Shown in pieces: positions 1-7,201 of a stretch of 64,000 nucleotides of DNA. Source of the DNA: AP-15 sp963812675 (GTDB taxonomy: Bacteria; Pseudomonadota; Alphaproteobacteria; ATCC43930; CGMCC-115725); contig CAWEWR010000027.1 of NCBI GenBank assembly GCA_963812675.1, positions 174,126-238,125 of the forward strand. The letters run 5' to 3'. Within the stretch, counting starts at the first letter, position 1, and every line of letters begins with the position of its first letter. Both the position numbers and the translations under genes were made by a program. Under the pieces are notes generated by a model. The model worked only from the letters and a program-made list of their open reading frames with translations. It was not told the origin of the DNA and searched no databases.

Positions 1-227
1 CAGACGTGCAAATGCCGGGCATGACCGGAGTTGAGCTCCATAATCGACTGGTCGCGTCTGGTGAGCCCATTCCGACCATTCTCATCACCGCCTTTCCCGA
101 GGAAAGGACGCGGGAGCGCGCGCTGCAAGCCGGCGTGACTGGCTATCTCACCAAACCATTCAGCGAGGAGGAATTGCTCGCGTGCATTCGTTCAACTCTC
201 CGGCGTCGACGCGACCCAGAGCCGTAA
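1..227 (+). CDS. Response regulator receiver domain protein (3' part; 5' end outside window)
   Basis: The gene enters the window already in frame. The second readable codon (positions 3-5) is the Asp of a D-V-Q-M-P-G-M motif, the usual phosphoacceptor loop of CheY/FixJ-type receivers. Further on come an ITAF stretch (the conserved Thr/Ser region) and the L-T-K-P-F motif with the conserved Lys. The protein stops about 73 residues after the Asp, with only a short Arg-rich tail, so no output domain follows. It is therefore a stand-alone receiver or the receiver at the end of a hybrid protein; the missing 5' end prevents a choice. It lies on the strand opposite the next two small genes. Confidence 0.85.
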   Translation, partial: DVQMPGMTGVELHNRLVASGEPIPTILITAFPEERTRERALQAGVTGYLTKPFSEEELLACIRSTLRRRRDPEP

Positions 228-264
228 GCGCCGACTGCTGCACCCCCGAGCGGTCTGAGCGGTC

Positions 265-465
265 CTAACTATGATCTTGGTCGGAACCCGCGGCGCTTCG
301 CGCGTCTAAGCTATCGGCCCTTCGTTCATACCGCAAGGCAAGGTCAAGTAGCTCCTGGCGCGCACCCGCGAAACGGAATTCACGGGCGAGAACCCGCAGC
401 TTCCTCGCCATCTCTCTATAATGCTGACTGTCTGAAGGTACAGCGCTGGCTTGAGGTTCTTCCAT
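265..465 (-). CDS. Small conserved hypothetical protein, paralogue A
   Basis: Predicted 66-residue soluble, charged, helical protein of unknown function. The ORF is open further upstream, but an AGGAGA ribosome site about 9 bases before the ATG at 465 decides this start. Its core (YREMARKLRVLAREF, then a DLALRYERRADSLDAR-like end) aligns with the protein encoded just upstream at 588-782 (YRQVAQKLRELADQ, then LSARFERMAAYFEAQ). The two are therefore tandem paralogues. An EcfG-type promoter lies upstream (511-536), which suggests induction in the general stress response. The function is not recognised; similar small proteins are common in alphaproteobacteria. Confidence 0.7.
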   Translation of the reverse strand: MEEPQASAVPSDSQHYREMARKLRVLAREFRFAGARQELLDLALRYERRADSLDARSAAGSDQDHS

Positions 466-510
466 CGAAGATTGTCTCCTAGCCGCTCCCGATACTTCTT
501 TTAGTTGTCG

Positions 511-536
511 AACATGGCGGCTAAGTAGCGTGTTCC
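511..536 (-). promoter_or_regulatory. EcfG-type (general stress) promoter for paralogue A
   Basis: Read on the minus strand: GGAAC (536-532), exactly 17 bases, then TGTT (514-511). The alphaproteobacterial EcfG consensus is GGAAC-N16/17-cGTT. The promoter sits about 45 bases before the chosen ATG at 465. The same arrangement recurs upstream of the paralogue. Confidence 0.6.
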
Positions 537-587
537 ACACGCGACAGTCTGCCGCATCCCGCAAGAGACGCCCCTGCTGATCGCCTA

Positions 588-782
588 CTAGCTTTTCCCC
601 GTATCGCCAGCGGGACCGAGCCTGCGTTGTGCCTCAAAATAAGCCGCCATCCGCTCGAAACGCGCGGAGAGATTCAGAAGGTCTCCTCGGATGTCTGGTA
701 AATGGGATTGATCCGCCAACTCCCTGAGTTTTTGGGCAACCTGGCGGTATAGCTCGGGCGTAGCGTGCTCCGCGTCACTCAT
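588..782 (-). CDS. Small conserved hypothetical protein, paralogue B
   Basis: Predicted 64 residues, soluble, starting MSDAEHATPELYRQ; an in-frame GTG three codons earlier is the alternative start. It shares the Y-R-x-x-A-x-K-L-R-x-L-A and R-(Y/F)-E-R-x-A core with the protein at 265-465, so the pair probably arose by tandem duplication. Fold prediction by eye is two amphipathic helices with no membrane segment or metal motif. An EcfG-type promoter lies about 35 bases upstream (817-842). Function unknown; a role in stress adaptation is inferred only from the promoter. Confidence 0.7.
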   Translation of the reverse strand: MSDAEHATPELYRQVAQKLRELADQSHLPDIRGDLLNLSARFERMAAYFEAQRRLGPAGDTGKS

Positions 783-816
783 TGCGCGCACCCGGCGATA
801 AACTCTTTATTACGAT

Positions 817-842
817 AACATGCGGGCAATCGGTGGCGTTCC
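817..842 (-). promoter_or_regulatory. EcfG-type (general stress) promoter for paralogue B
   Basis: Minus strand: GGAAC (842-838), 17 bases, TGTT (820-817). The spacing and the T variant of the -10 are the same as for the neighbouring paralogue. The predicted transcript would start near 810, leaving a short leader before the ATG at 782. The remaining bases up to the MFS gene at 1064 show no further gene. Confidence 0.6.
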
Positions 843-1063
843 GGCTCCAAAGCCGTGGTGACCCGTTTTGGATGTAAAACTGCTCAAACCTAGGAAATTT
901 CATACGCGGTATGATGCGGTCGTGAACTGCGCGGCCGCCGCCGCTGGCCCCGCGGGGGGCTCGGGCAAAAAGGTGCCTCGCATGAATTGCAAGGATGTTC
1001 TCGCCTTCCAGGTGGGCTGCTAAAGGTGATCTTGATAAATGAGAGCAGGTTGGGAACGCCGAG

Positions 1064-2407
1064 ATGACCGACACCACGTTTCCGGTTAGGGCAACAGCCG
1101 CAGAGGCCGAGCATCAGGCGCACTTGCGTCGGGCCGTCGTTGCCAGCACCGTGGGTACGACGATCGAGTGGTACGACTTTCTGATCTACAGCACGATGAC
1201 CGGACTGGTCTTCGGTAGGGTCTTCTTTTCCGGATCCGACCCGCTGATCGACACGCTGAAGGCGTTCGGCGTCTTCTTCATCGGTTTCGTCGCGCGTCCG
1301 ATCGGCGCCGCGATCTTCGGCCATTATGGCGATCGCATCGGCCGCAAGGCGACGCTGATCGTAACCCTGCTGATGACCGGTATTGCCACCGCGGCGGTCG
1401 GGCTGGTCCCCGGTTACGACATGATCGGCATTTGGGGTGCGGTCATCCTGACCCTCTTGCGCCTGATCCAGGGGATCGGGGTCGGCGGCGAGTGGGGCGG
1501 CTCGGTGTTGCTGGCCATGGAATGGGCGAGCAGCAATAAGAACCGCGGGTTCATCGCCTCCTGGCCGCAATTCGGCGCTCCCGCCGGGCTGTTCCTGGCG
1601 AATTTGGCGGTGCTGATCTTCAGCTGGGTTTCCGGCGACCAGTTCCTCACTTGGGGCTGGCGCATCCCGTTCCTGCTCAGCATCGTCATGGTCGGGGTCG
1701 GGCTGTGGATTCGGCTCGGTATCCTCGAGACCCCGGTGTTCCGCCGCGTGGTCGAAGAAAACCGCGTGGCGCGGGCGCCGACGATCGAGGTGTTTCGACG
1801 GCAGCCGAAGGAAATTGCATTAACCGCGCTGCTGCGCCTGGCCGAGCAGTCCCCCGGCTATATCTTCAACGCCTTCATCTTCACCTATGGCACACAGGTA
1901 CTCGGCGCGTCGCGCGATCTGCTGCTGATCGGCCTCATCGTGACGACCGGGCTCGGTTTTATCTGGGCGCCAATCGCCGGCGCTTTGTCGGACCGGATCG
2001 GCCGGCGGCAGATGTACATTATCGGCTGCATATTTGTGGCGATCTTCACGTTCGCGTATTTCGCAATGCTCGATACGAGGATCCCCTGGGTGATATTCAC
2101 TGCCGTTGCCCTGTCGTTCATCCCAGTTATGACGATGTACGGGCCCGAAGCGGCGCTGATCGCCGAAGCTTTCACTCCCCGACTGCGCTACAGCGGCGCC
2201 TCGATCGGTTATCAACTTGCCTCGATCATCGCTGGGGGGCCTGCGCCCTTTATCTCGACCTGGCTATTCGCGACTTATCACTCGACATTTCCGATCGGCA
2301 TCTACGTCGTTATCTGTGCGATCATCAGCATCATCGCGACGGCGCTGCTGCCGGACTATACGAATAAGGACATCTCAACCGAGGCGCATTATGAAGAGCC
2401 GCTGTAG
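1064..2407 (+). CDS. MFS transporter, metabolite:H+ symporter (MHS) family
   Basis: Predicted 447-residue inner-membrane protein with about 12 hydrophobic segments. The first transmembrane region is preceded by the T-I-E-W-Y-D-F motif typical of the MHS family (ShiA, KgtP, ProP relatives). The loop motif G-H-Y-G-D-R-I-G-R-K follows transmembrane segment 2, and G-G-E-W-G-G lies in transmembrane segment 4. It should import a small organic acid or betaine with protons; the substrate cannot be read from the sequence. Length is normal for the family. It is followed closely by a decayed flavin monooxygenase fragment on the same strand, so it may once have served an aromatic-acid degradation cluster. 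Confidence 0.9.
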   Translation: MTDTTFPVRATAAEAEHQAHLRRAVVASTVGTTIEWYDFLIYSTMTGLVFGRVFFSGSDPLIDTLKAFGVFFIGFVARPIGAAIFGHYGDRIGRKATLIVTLLMTGIATAAVGLVPGYDMIGIWGAVILTLLRLIQGIGVGGEWGGSVLLAMEWASSNKNRGFIASWPQFGAPAGLFLANLAVLIFSWVSGDQFLTWGWRIPFLLSIVMVGVGLWIRLGILETPVFRRVVEENRVARAPTIEVFRRQPKEIALTALLRLAEQSPGYIFNAFIFTYGTQVLGASRDLLLIGLIVTTGLGFIWAPIAGALSDRIGRRQMYIIGCIFVAIFTFAYFAMLDTRIPWVIFTAVALSFIPVMTMYGPEAALIAEAFTPRLRYSGASIGYQLASIIAGGPAPFISTWLFATYHSTFPIGIYVVICAIISIIATALLPDYTNKDISTEAHYEEPL

Positions 2408-2446
2408 CAACGGGTGCCCGTCTACAGCTGCGGGCGCGGTGCTGGG

Positions 2447-2600
2447 ATGCCTGAACCGATCCGGCGGACGCCGTTGCCCCGTTGGTCGGTCGGCCGGATG
2501 ACCCTGTTGGGCGATGCCTGCCACCCGATGTACCCGTTTATGGGGCAGAGCGCGCCAAATGGCGAAGCTATGATCCCGCAGCAGTCGAGCCGATCACCGT
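2447..2600 (+). pseudogene. Remnant of an FAD-dependent aromatic monooxygenase (salicylate/3-hydroxybenzoate hydroxylase type)
   Basis: In this frame the sequence reads P-L-P-R-W-S-V-G-R-M-T-L-L-G-D-A-C-H-P-M-Y-P-F-M-G-Q. This is the conserved second FAD-binding motif (L-G-D-A-x-H) of class A flavin monooxygenases, where the family has RWSxGRVTLLGDACHPxxPFxAQGA. Only about 40-50 codons remain. There is no Rossmann N-terminus before it, and the reading decays after the Gln-rich stretch. No start or ribosome site is convincing. It is a leftover of a deleted gene between the transporter and the convergent cytochrome gene. Confidence 0.7.
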
Positions 2601-2605
2601 GTGAA

Positions 2606-3190
2606 TCACGGCCCTGGCATGGGATTATCGTCGAGGTGCGGGATCACCCGCAAATATTCGTACATCGCGGTCAGCTCGCGGTCTGTCTTCCATTGATACA
2701 ACGGCCACGGCATCACCTGAAGGATATCACCGGGAGCATACCTGGGGTCATGACCGGTGTGCATGACTTCGAGGAATCCCGCCAGTGTCAGTCCTGCGGG
2801 CCTGCCGGTTGCGATGTCGGGCGTGATGTTGGCCGAAACCGCAACTGGGTTGGCGACCGGCCCAAAGATGCGCCCGCCCGACAGGTATACGTCGGTATTC
2901 AGCTGCTTCGGCTGGCCCATATACGGATTATGGTTGTCGGCATAGTTCGGATGAGTGTGGCAATCGTTGCAGCCGGTCGAGTTCACCAGATAGCTGCCGA
3001 GACCGACCAGTGCCCAGTCCTTTCCAGCAAAATTGAGCTTCGTTTTTTTCGGAAAAATCTCAGAAATGATCTCGTAGCCGCGTAGAATCTGGCGGATCTC
3101 GTCGGCCCTCGCGGCCGGCACTTGCAGCATCGTCGCCATTGCGACCGCTGCGATCCACGCACCGAACCGCGCAACAATACGCATTTCCAT
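2606..3190 (-). CDS. Secreted c-type cytochrome
   Basis: Predicted 194 residues. The N-terminus is a signal peptide (charged start, a hydrophobic run ending A-R-A), so the protein is periplasmic. A single haem-binding C-N-D-C-H motif sits near residue 76, and several Met residues in the C-terminal half (for example in Q-V-M-P-W-P and D-N-P-M-P) could give the sixth ligand. The region F-L-E-V-M-H-T-G-H-D and the motif M-P-W-P-L-Y are typical of small cytochromes paired with dehydrogenases. It probably carries electrons from a periplasmic oxidoreductase to the respiratory chain, but no partner lies next to it. It converges with the monooxygenase remnant. Confidence 0.8.
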   Translation of the reverse strand: MEMRIVARFGAWIAAVAMATMLQVPAARADEIRQILRGYEIISEIFPKKTKLNFAGKDWALVGLGSYLVNSTGCNDCHTHPNYADNHNPYMGQPKQLNTDVYLSGGRIFGPVANPVAVSANITPDIATGRPAGLTLAGFLEVMHTGHDPRYAPGDILQVMPWPLYQWKTDRELTAMYEYLRVIPHLDDNPMPGP

Positions 3191-3273
3191 TCGCTAAACC
3201 TTCCGCATGCTCGTATGCAGCGGCGGTTTGTAACCGCGAATGCGTCAACGAACTGTCCTGATGCGAAAGGGAA

Positions 3274-3300
3274 GCTGGCCCGGCTATTGGTCGGGCCAGC
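3274..3300 (-). terminator. Hairpin terminator downstream of the VOC gene
   Basis: Perfect 9-bp inverted repeat (GCTGGCCCG / CGGGCCAGC) with a 9-base loop, starting 18 bases past the VOC stop codon. On the minus strand it is followed by the pyrimidine-rich TTCCCTTTC, a weak U-tract. It separates the VOC gene from the cytochrome gene. Confidence 0.6.
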
Positions 3301-3317
3301 CCAGCGATGAGACCGAA

Positions 3318-3701
3318 TTATTCCGGCTTGAAGCAGTAGGTTGCGAGCTTGTTGCCGTCGAGATCGCGGACATAGGCCGCATAGGCACTAGGATGCCAGC
3401 TGCGCGGCCCGACCGCGCCTTCATCCTTGCCGCCGGCTGCAAGGGCGGCCTTGTGGAATTCTGCAACCGCCGCACGGCTCGGCGCGACGAAGCTGACCGT
3501 GCCGCCATTGGCGAAGGTCGCCGGTTGTCCGTTAGCCGGCTTCAGCACGAAGAATTCCGGGGCCAACTCGCCCCAGATCGAGCCGTTCTCTCCCAGATCG
3601 TTCAGCCGTTTGTAGCCGAGCGTGCCCAGCACGCGGTCATAAAAGGAGCGCGCCTTCGCAAGGTCGTTCGTTCCCACCGTGACGTGCGTGAATATGGCCA
3701 T
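3318..3701 (-). CDS. VOC family (glyoxalase/bleomycin-resistance fold) protein
   Basis: Predicted 127 residues. The N-terminus I-F-T-H-V-T-V-G-T-N-D-L followed by A-R-S-F-Y-D is the typical first beta-alpha unit of the vicinal oxygen chelate fold. The C-terminal part ends Y-V-R-D-L-D-G-N-K-L, the usual closing strand with an acidic metal-ligand-like position. Length fits a single-domain VOC protein. The start at 3701 is chosen for its AGGAGG ribosome site 5 bases upstream; the open frame continues five codons further. The substrate is not predictable; such proteins act in glyoxal or aromatic metabolism or bind drugs. Confidence 0.85.
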   Translation of the reverse strand: MAIFTHVTVGTNDLAKARSFYDRVLGTLGYKRLNDLGENGSIWGELAPEFFVLKPANGQPATFANGGTVSFVAPSRAAVAEFHKAALAAGGKDEGAVGPRSWHPSAYAAYVRDLDGNKLATYCFKPE

Positions 3702-4242
3702 CTGATCCTCCTTCAAGACATTGGTTCACGAGCTTTTTTCTTGAAACCGAAGCGCCCTCTCAAACGCGCCGCTCACAGATTAGCGGTTTCGCAAAGGAGG
3801 GTAAACGACGGATTCCGTGATGGCCGCAACCACCGGCGTTGTCTAATGGTGTACCGAGTGGAGCCGTTTATAACGCATTAACTTCGAATTTTGCTGACTT
3901 AACCACTAATTCTCCGACGATTTTAAACTTTAAGACCTAAGGTCGCCTGGCGTCACAAGAAGCCGGATGCAGTCCGGCAAACGCAGTCCGGATGGAGATG
4001 AGGATGCGCCTTTCGATGTCGCTATGGACGAGCTGTGTCGGACGGGATTGCCTCCTGCTCGATCTCGGTCATTGGCGGAAGCATCGCGGCCCGGCAAGTC
4101 TCCTACAGCACGGCCCGTGTCGGAATGGCGCAAATGGCGAGTGCGCCAGCCGACGCGCATGGTCGCTCTTCGGGCTGGAACGCAAAGCCGACAACGCCTC
4201 TCGAACACCCTCCATATGATCGACTGAACTGGGGAGAAAATC
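3702..4242. other. Intergenic stretch with no convincing gene
   Basis: About 540 bases. The first 250 are comparatively AT-rich (around 3860-3945) and probably carry promoters for the flanking genes. From 3967 to 4230 there are three overlapping short open frames on the plus strand. None has a ribosome site, a recognisable motif or consistent third-position GC, so they are not called. Confidence 0.5.
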
Positions 4243-4437
4243 ATGTTGTCCGATTTCGAAGTGCTCCGCGCTGCTGACCAGATGATGCACGAATTCGGCG
4301 AGCACGCCGAGCTTCAGGCGGCCAGATACGCCGACCTGATGCTCGGACACAGCAACCGGGCCGGGCTCTTGGTCTGGGCGCGCATCTGGCGCACCATCGC
4401 CGAGAAGCGCCCGGCGCAGACCGGGTTATCGCATTGA
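4243..4437 (+). CDS. Small conserved hypothetical protein
   Basis: Predicted 64 residues beginning M-L-S-D-F-E-V-L-R-A-A, preceded by a good GGGGAG ribosome site. The central pattern H-A-E-L-Q-A-A-R-Y-A-D-L-M-L followed by L-V-W-A-R-I-W-R-T-I resembles a family of short helical alphaproteobacterial proteins that share AA...A..L....W..I...I spacing. Function unknown. The last 12 bases overlap the convergent hydrolase gene. Confidence 0.6.
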   Translation: MLSDFEVLRAADQMMHEFGEHAELQAARYADLMLGHSNRAGLLVWARIWRTIAEKRPAQTGLSH

Positions 4438-5412
4438 TGACAGGGTCCGCAGGAAGTCGATCATCGCGGCGTTGACTTCCGCGGCCCGCTCCTGCTGGGT
4501 CCAGTGGCCGCAACCCGGCAAGATCATCGTGCCGCTGAGCGCAGGAACGAATTTCGACAGATTGGGAATGAGCTGGTCCATGCCGGGAAACCTCACCACC
4601 GGATCGCGGTCGCCGGCGATGTAAAGCGCGGGCACAGTCACCCGCGCTCCGGCAAAGGCGGCGAGGAGCTCCCAGTTGCGATCAATGTTGCGATAATAGT
4701 TGAGGCCGCCGCGAAACCCGGTGCGAGCGAATTCATCGGCGTAGAAATCGACATCTGCCTCCGTCAGCCAAGAGGGCAGGGTCACGGGGTTCACGAAGTG
4801 CGTGCCCCACCGCGCGAGCAGGCCACCTTGGCGCGGCACCATGAGGGCGGCGGGCTCGCGGTTCGGCGCGTCCCCCGATATCGAATAGAGGCTGGAGCGG
4901 ATGAACCCGCGGACGTCATGCTCAAATTCGGCCTCGGCCACACCCGGGGTCTGGAAATAGAGCTGATAGAAGACCGCGTCATCGGTCTGCGGCATGACGG
5001 TCGTCGGGCGGGCCGCACCGCGCGGGCGGAACGGGACACTTAGGCCGATCACGCCGCGGAAGCGGTCGGGGCGCAGCAGCGCTGCATGCCACGCCACCGG
5101 CGCGCCCCAATCGTGACCGGCGATGACAGCCTGCTCGGCTCCCAAGGCGTCGAGCAGACCGACCATGTCGCCAATAAGATGGAAGAGCGTGTATTGATCG
5201 ATCGCCTCGGGGCGATCGGTCCGGCCGTAGCCGCGCATGTCGGGCGCTACGGCATGAAACCCGGCCTCGGCGAGCGCCGGTAGCTGGTGCCGCCAGGAAT
5301 ACCAGGATTCGGGAAAACCGTGGCACAACACGACCAGCGGACCCGCGCCCTGCTCGGCCACGTGCATGCTTATGCCGTTCGCCTCGACGGTGAGGTGATG
5401 GATCTGGGTCAT
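4426..5412 (-). CDS. Alpha/beta hydrolase, epoxide hydrolase-like
   Basis: Predicted 328 residues, cytoplasmic. The oxyanion-hole motif H-G-F-P-E-S-W-Y-S-W-R is followed by the nucleophile elbow G-H-D-W-G-A, with Asp rather than Ser. This is the hallmark of epoxide hydrolases and haloalkane dehalogenases. A Tyr pair in the cap (G-L-N-Y-Y-R-N), an acidic residue in G-D-R-D-P-V and the final catalytic His in G-C-G-H-W complete the set expected of a soluble epoxide hydrolase. The start at 5412 is supported by an AAGGAGA site; the frame extends upstream without one. It is divergent from the CMD-family gene at 5487. Confidence 0.85.
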   Translation of the reverse strand: MTQIHHLTVEANGISMHVAEQGAGPLVVLCHGFPESWYSWRHQLPALAEAGFHAVAPDMRGYGRTDRPEAIDQYTLFHLIGDMVGLLDALGAEQAVIAGHDWGAPVAWHAALLRPDRFRGVIGLSVPFRPRGAARPTTVMPQTDDAVFYQLYFQTPGVAEAEFEHDVRGFIRSSLYSISGDAPNREPAALMVPRQGGLLARWGTHFVNPVTLPSWLTEADVDFYADEFARTGFRGGLNYYRNIDRNWELLAAFAGARVTVPALYIAGDRDPVVRFPGMDQLIPNLSKFVPALSGTMILPGCGHWTQQERAAEVNAAMIDFLRTLSSMR

Positions 5413-5486
5413 CCGCGATCTCCTTCCCCCTGGACGCGCCGGATCGTATCCTCGCCGGCTGGCGTCCCCTAGGTAAAGGAGCGAAT

Positions 5487-6032
5487 ATGGCAAGGCTGCC
5501 GCCGATCACCAGCAAAGAACAGGTTCCGGCAAAGGACCACGCCATCGTGGATGCCATCGCCGCGAGCCGCGGCGCCGTTCAGGGGCCGTTTACGATGTTT
5601 CTTCACTGTGCGGAACTGGCCGGCCGTGTCGCCCATCTGGGCGCATTTGTGCGCTTCGAGGGCTCTCTCGACATGCGGGCTCGGGTGCTCGCCGCGATGA
5701 CTGTCGCGCGCGAGTTCGAAGCGGTCTATGTCTGGGGTGCTCAGACGAGCGGTGCGCGCCGCCAGGGCGTGCCGGAGGCGACAATTACGGCGATCCGCGA
5801 AAACCACTCGCGCGGCATCGCGCCGGAAGACGCTGAAATCGTCGACTTCACCCGGCAACTTCTCCGCAAGCACCGGGTCGACGAGCCGAGCGCCACCTCA
5901 CTGCGAAAGCGGTGCGGCGATCAGGGGTTTATCGAGCTGACCGGCGCCATCGGGTATTACAGCATGCTCGCGATGACCGTGAATGCATGCGAACTCGAAG
6001 CCGCTCCGGGCGGCGAAGTCCTGCAAGTCTGA
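5487..6032 (+). CDS. Carboxymuconolactone decarboxylase (CMD) family protein
   Basis: Predicted 181 residues with a strong AAAGGAG ribosome site. The motif F-T-M-F-L-H-C-A-E-L-A-G-R-V-A-H-L-G and the helix R-V-L-A-A-M-T-V-A-R-E-F-E-A are typical of the all-helical CMD/AhpD fold. The redox pair C-x-x-C of AhpD is absent from the V-Y-V-W-G-A-Q segment, so a peroxidase role is unlikely. A lactone or aromatic-ring-product decarboxylase-like role fits better, but the substrate is unknown. It shares a 75-bp intergenic region with the divergent hydrolase, so the two may be co-regulated. Confidence 0.85.
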   Translation: MARLPPITSKEQVPAKDHAIVDAIAASRGAVQGPFTMFLHCAELAGRVAHLGAFVRFEGSLDMRARVLAAMTVAREFEAVYVWGAQTSGARRQGVPEATITAIRENHSRGIAPEDAEIVDFTRQLLRKHRVDEPSATSLRKRCGDQGFIELTGAIGYYSMLAMTVNACELEAAPGGEVLQV

Positions 6033-6054
6033 ATTTTCCCGGGTGATTGACGGG

Positions 6055-6083
6055 CGCCGCAGCGATGCGGCGGCGCTCGTTTT
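6055..6083 (+). terminator. Intrinsic terminator after the CMD-family gene
   Basis: Seven-bp GC-rich stem (CGCCGCA / TGCGGCG) closed by a GCGA tetraloop, with a TTTT run a few bases further on. It begins 23 bases after the CMD stop codon. Confidence 0.6.
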
Positions 6084-6108
6084 ATAATTCCCGGCCGTAT
6101 CAGCCGTA

Positions 6109-6375
6109 TCAATAGCGGTGATCATAGGGAGGGGCGCTGCTGCCATATCCTTCATGGTAGGCCCGCTCGCGCTCGCGGGCGTGCTTAGCCGCCTCGTGAT
6201 GGCCGATGATGCAGCCCGCGCCTGCTCCGAGCAGCCCGTGGTGACCAGCAACGTGCCCGGCAACACCGCCGATGACGGCGCCCTTCAAACATCCCCTGGC
6301 CGGCGCGGGAGTAGAACTCAGCGCAAGGCCGGTAACCGTCACCGCCAAAGCCGCGGGGAGCAGTATCGCTTTCAT
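6109..6375 (-). CDS. Small secreted glycine-zipper protein
   Basis: Predicted 88 residues. An N-terminal signal peptide (M-K-A-I-L-L-P-A-A-L-A-V) is followed by a glycine-zipper segment (G-A-V-I-G-G-V-A-G-H, then G-L-L-G-A-G-A-G), a pattern of envelope proteins that insert into or span membranes. After it comes a charged, His- and Tyr-rich tail. The start at 6375 has an AAGGAG site seven bases upstream; an in-frame start 12 codons earlier lacks one. An EcfG-type promoter lies upstream, so it is likely stress-induced. The exact role is unknown; related proteins are often called osmotically inducible or 17-kDa-antigen-like. Confidence 0.75.
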   Translation of the reverse strand: MKAILLPAALAVTVTGLALSSTPAPARGCLKGAVIGGVAGHVAGHHGLLGAGAGCIIGHHEAAKHARERERAYHEGYGSSAPPYDHRY

Positions 6376-6409
6376 ATCAAACTCCTTCAAAGCGTTGTTG
6401 CTGGTAGCC

Positions 6410-6435
6410 AACAGACCACAGCAACCTCAGGTTCC
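6410..6435 (-). promoter_or_regulatory. EcfG-type promoter for the glycine-zipper gene
   Basis: Minus strand: GGAAC (6435-6431), 17 bases, TGTT (6413-6410). The architecture is identical to the two promoters at the start of the window. The ATG is 35 bases further on. Confidence 0.55.
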
Positions 6436-6664
6436 CGCACCGAGCGGGCTACACCAAAAGTGACGCAAAGCTCTCAATCTGTAAACGGAAGTAAACTTTT
6501 CCAGGTATAACGTAACAGAACAATAATCAGAGTCGCTGACACGAGATTTACATTTCGATTACAACATTTTACCAAACATCAGAACGCGGTTCATACGCCG
6601 ATTACAGAGACAACGTAAGTTTATAACACGCCCCGAAACGGGGATTCGCTGAAGGAAGGACCAA

Positions 6665-7201
6665 ATGTCCGAATTTAACGGCCTCGTCGAGCGAGAGATT
6701 CCAAGGCTGCGGCGCTATGCACGAGCGCTCACCCGGAGTGCCGATCGCGCCGACGATCTTGTCCAGGAGACGCTGCTGCGCGCGATATCCAAGTCTCATC
6801 TTTGGCAAGCAGGCAGCGATATTCGCGCCTGGCTCTTCACGATCATGCACAATCATTATGTCAACATGGTGCGGCGTGCCATGCGCGACGAGGCGACCGT
6901 CGATATCGAGCAGATGTCGTCCTCGCTCGTCGCCAACACGGATCCGACCGCATCCAGCCAGCTTCGCGAGCTCGAACTATCGCTCTCCCGCTTACCCGGG
7001 GAGCAGCGCGAAGTCATCCTGCTCGTCGGCCTGGAAGGAATGTCTTACGAGACCGCGGCACTGATCCTCAGTGTCCCGGTAGGGACGGTTCGCTCGCGCC
7101 TGTCGCGCGGCCGTGACGCGCTGCGCCGTTTGATGGACCTGCCGGAAAAGGGCGAAATAGCGGCCGGTGCCCCGAGCGAAGCCACGCCTCTCGCGGCCTA
7201 G
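6665..7201 (+). CDS. ECF-family RNA polymerase sigma factor
   Basis: Predicted 178 residues with a GGAAGGA site before the ATG. Region 2 is clear: R-R-Y-A-R-A-L-T-R-S-A-D-R-A-D-D-L-V-Q-E-T-L, then A-W-L-F-T-I. Region 4 reads L-P-G-E-Q-R-E-V-I-L-L-V, G-M-S-Y-E-T-A-A and V-G-T-V-R-S-R-L-S-R-G-R. There is no adjacent anti-sigma or PhyR/NepR gene, so its control is not evident. It is not possible to say from this sequence whether it is EcfG itself. A 5-bp hairpin (CCCCG AAA CGGGG, 6631-6643) sits in its leader. The gene converges with panC, sharing the CTAG at its end. Confidence 0.92.
   Translation: MSEFNGLVEREIPRLRRYARALTRSADRADDLVQETLLRAISKSHLWQAGSDIRAWLFTIMHNHYVNMVRRAMRDEATVDIEQMSSSLVANTDPTASSQLRELELSLSRLPGEQREVILLVGLEGMSYETAALILSVPVGTVRSRLSRGRDALRRLMDLPEKGEIAAGAPSEATPLAA

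Noticed and set aside
890..1570. 226-codon minus-strand ORF over the MFS gene
   Set aside because: Antisense shadow of the transporter; high Arg/Asp/Gly content typical of a reversed GC-rich gene.
4178..4210. GGAAC followed by other bases before the small gene at 4243, as an EcfG promoter
   Set aside because: No (C/T)GTT at 16 or 17 bases.
3967..4277. Three overlapping plus-strand ORFs of 75-86 codons
   Set aside because: No ribosome site, no recognisable motif, overlapping frames with similar composition; probably chance in GC-rich DNA.
6631..6643. CCCCG-AAA-CGGGG hairpin in the sigma factor leader as a riboswitch
   Set aside because: Too small; no conserved core; noted only as a possible leader structure.
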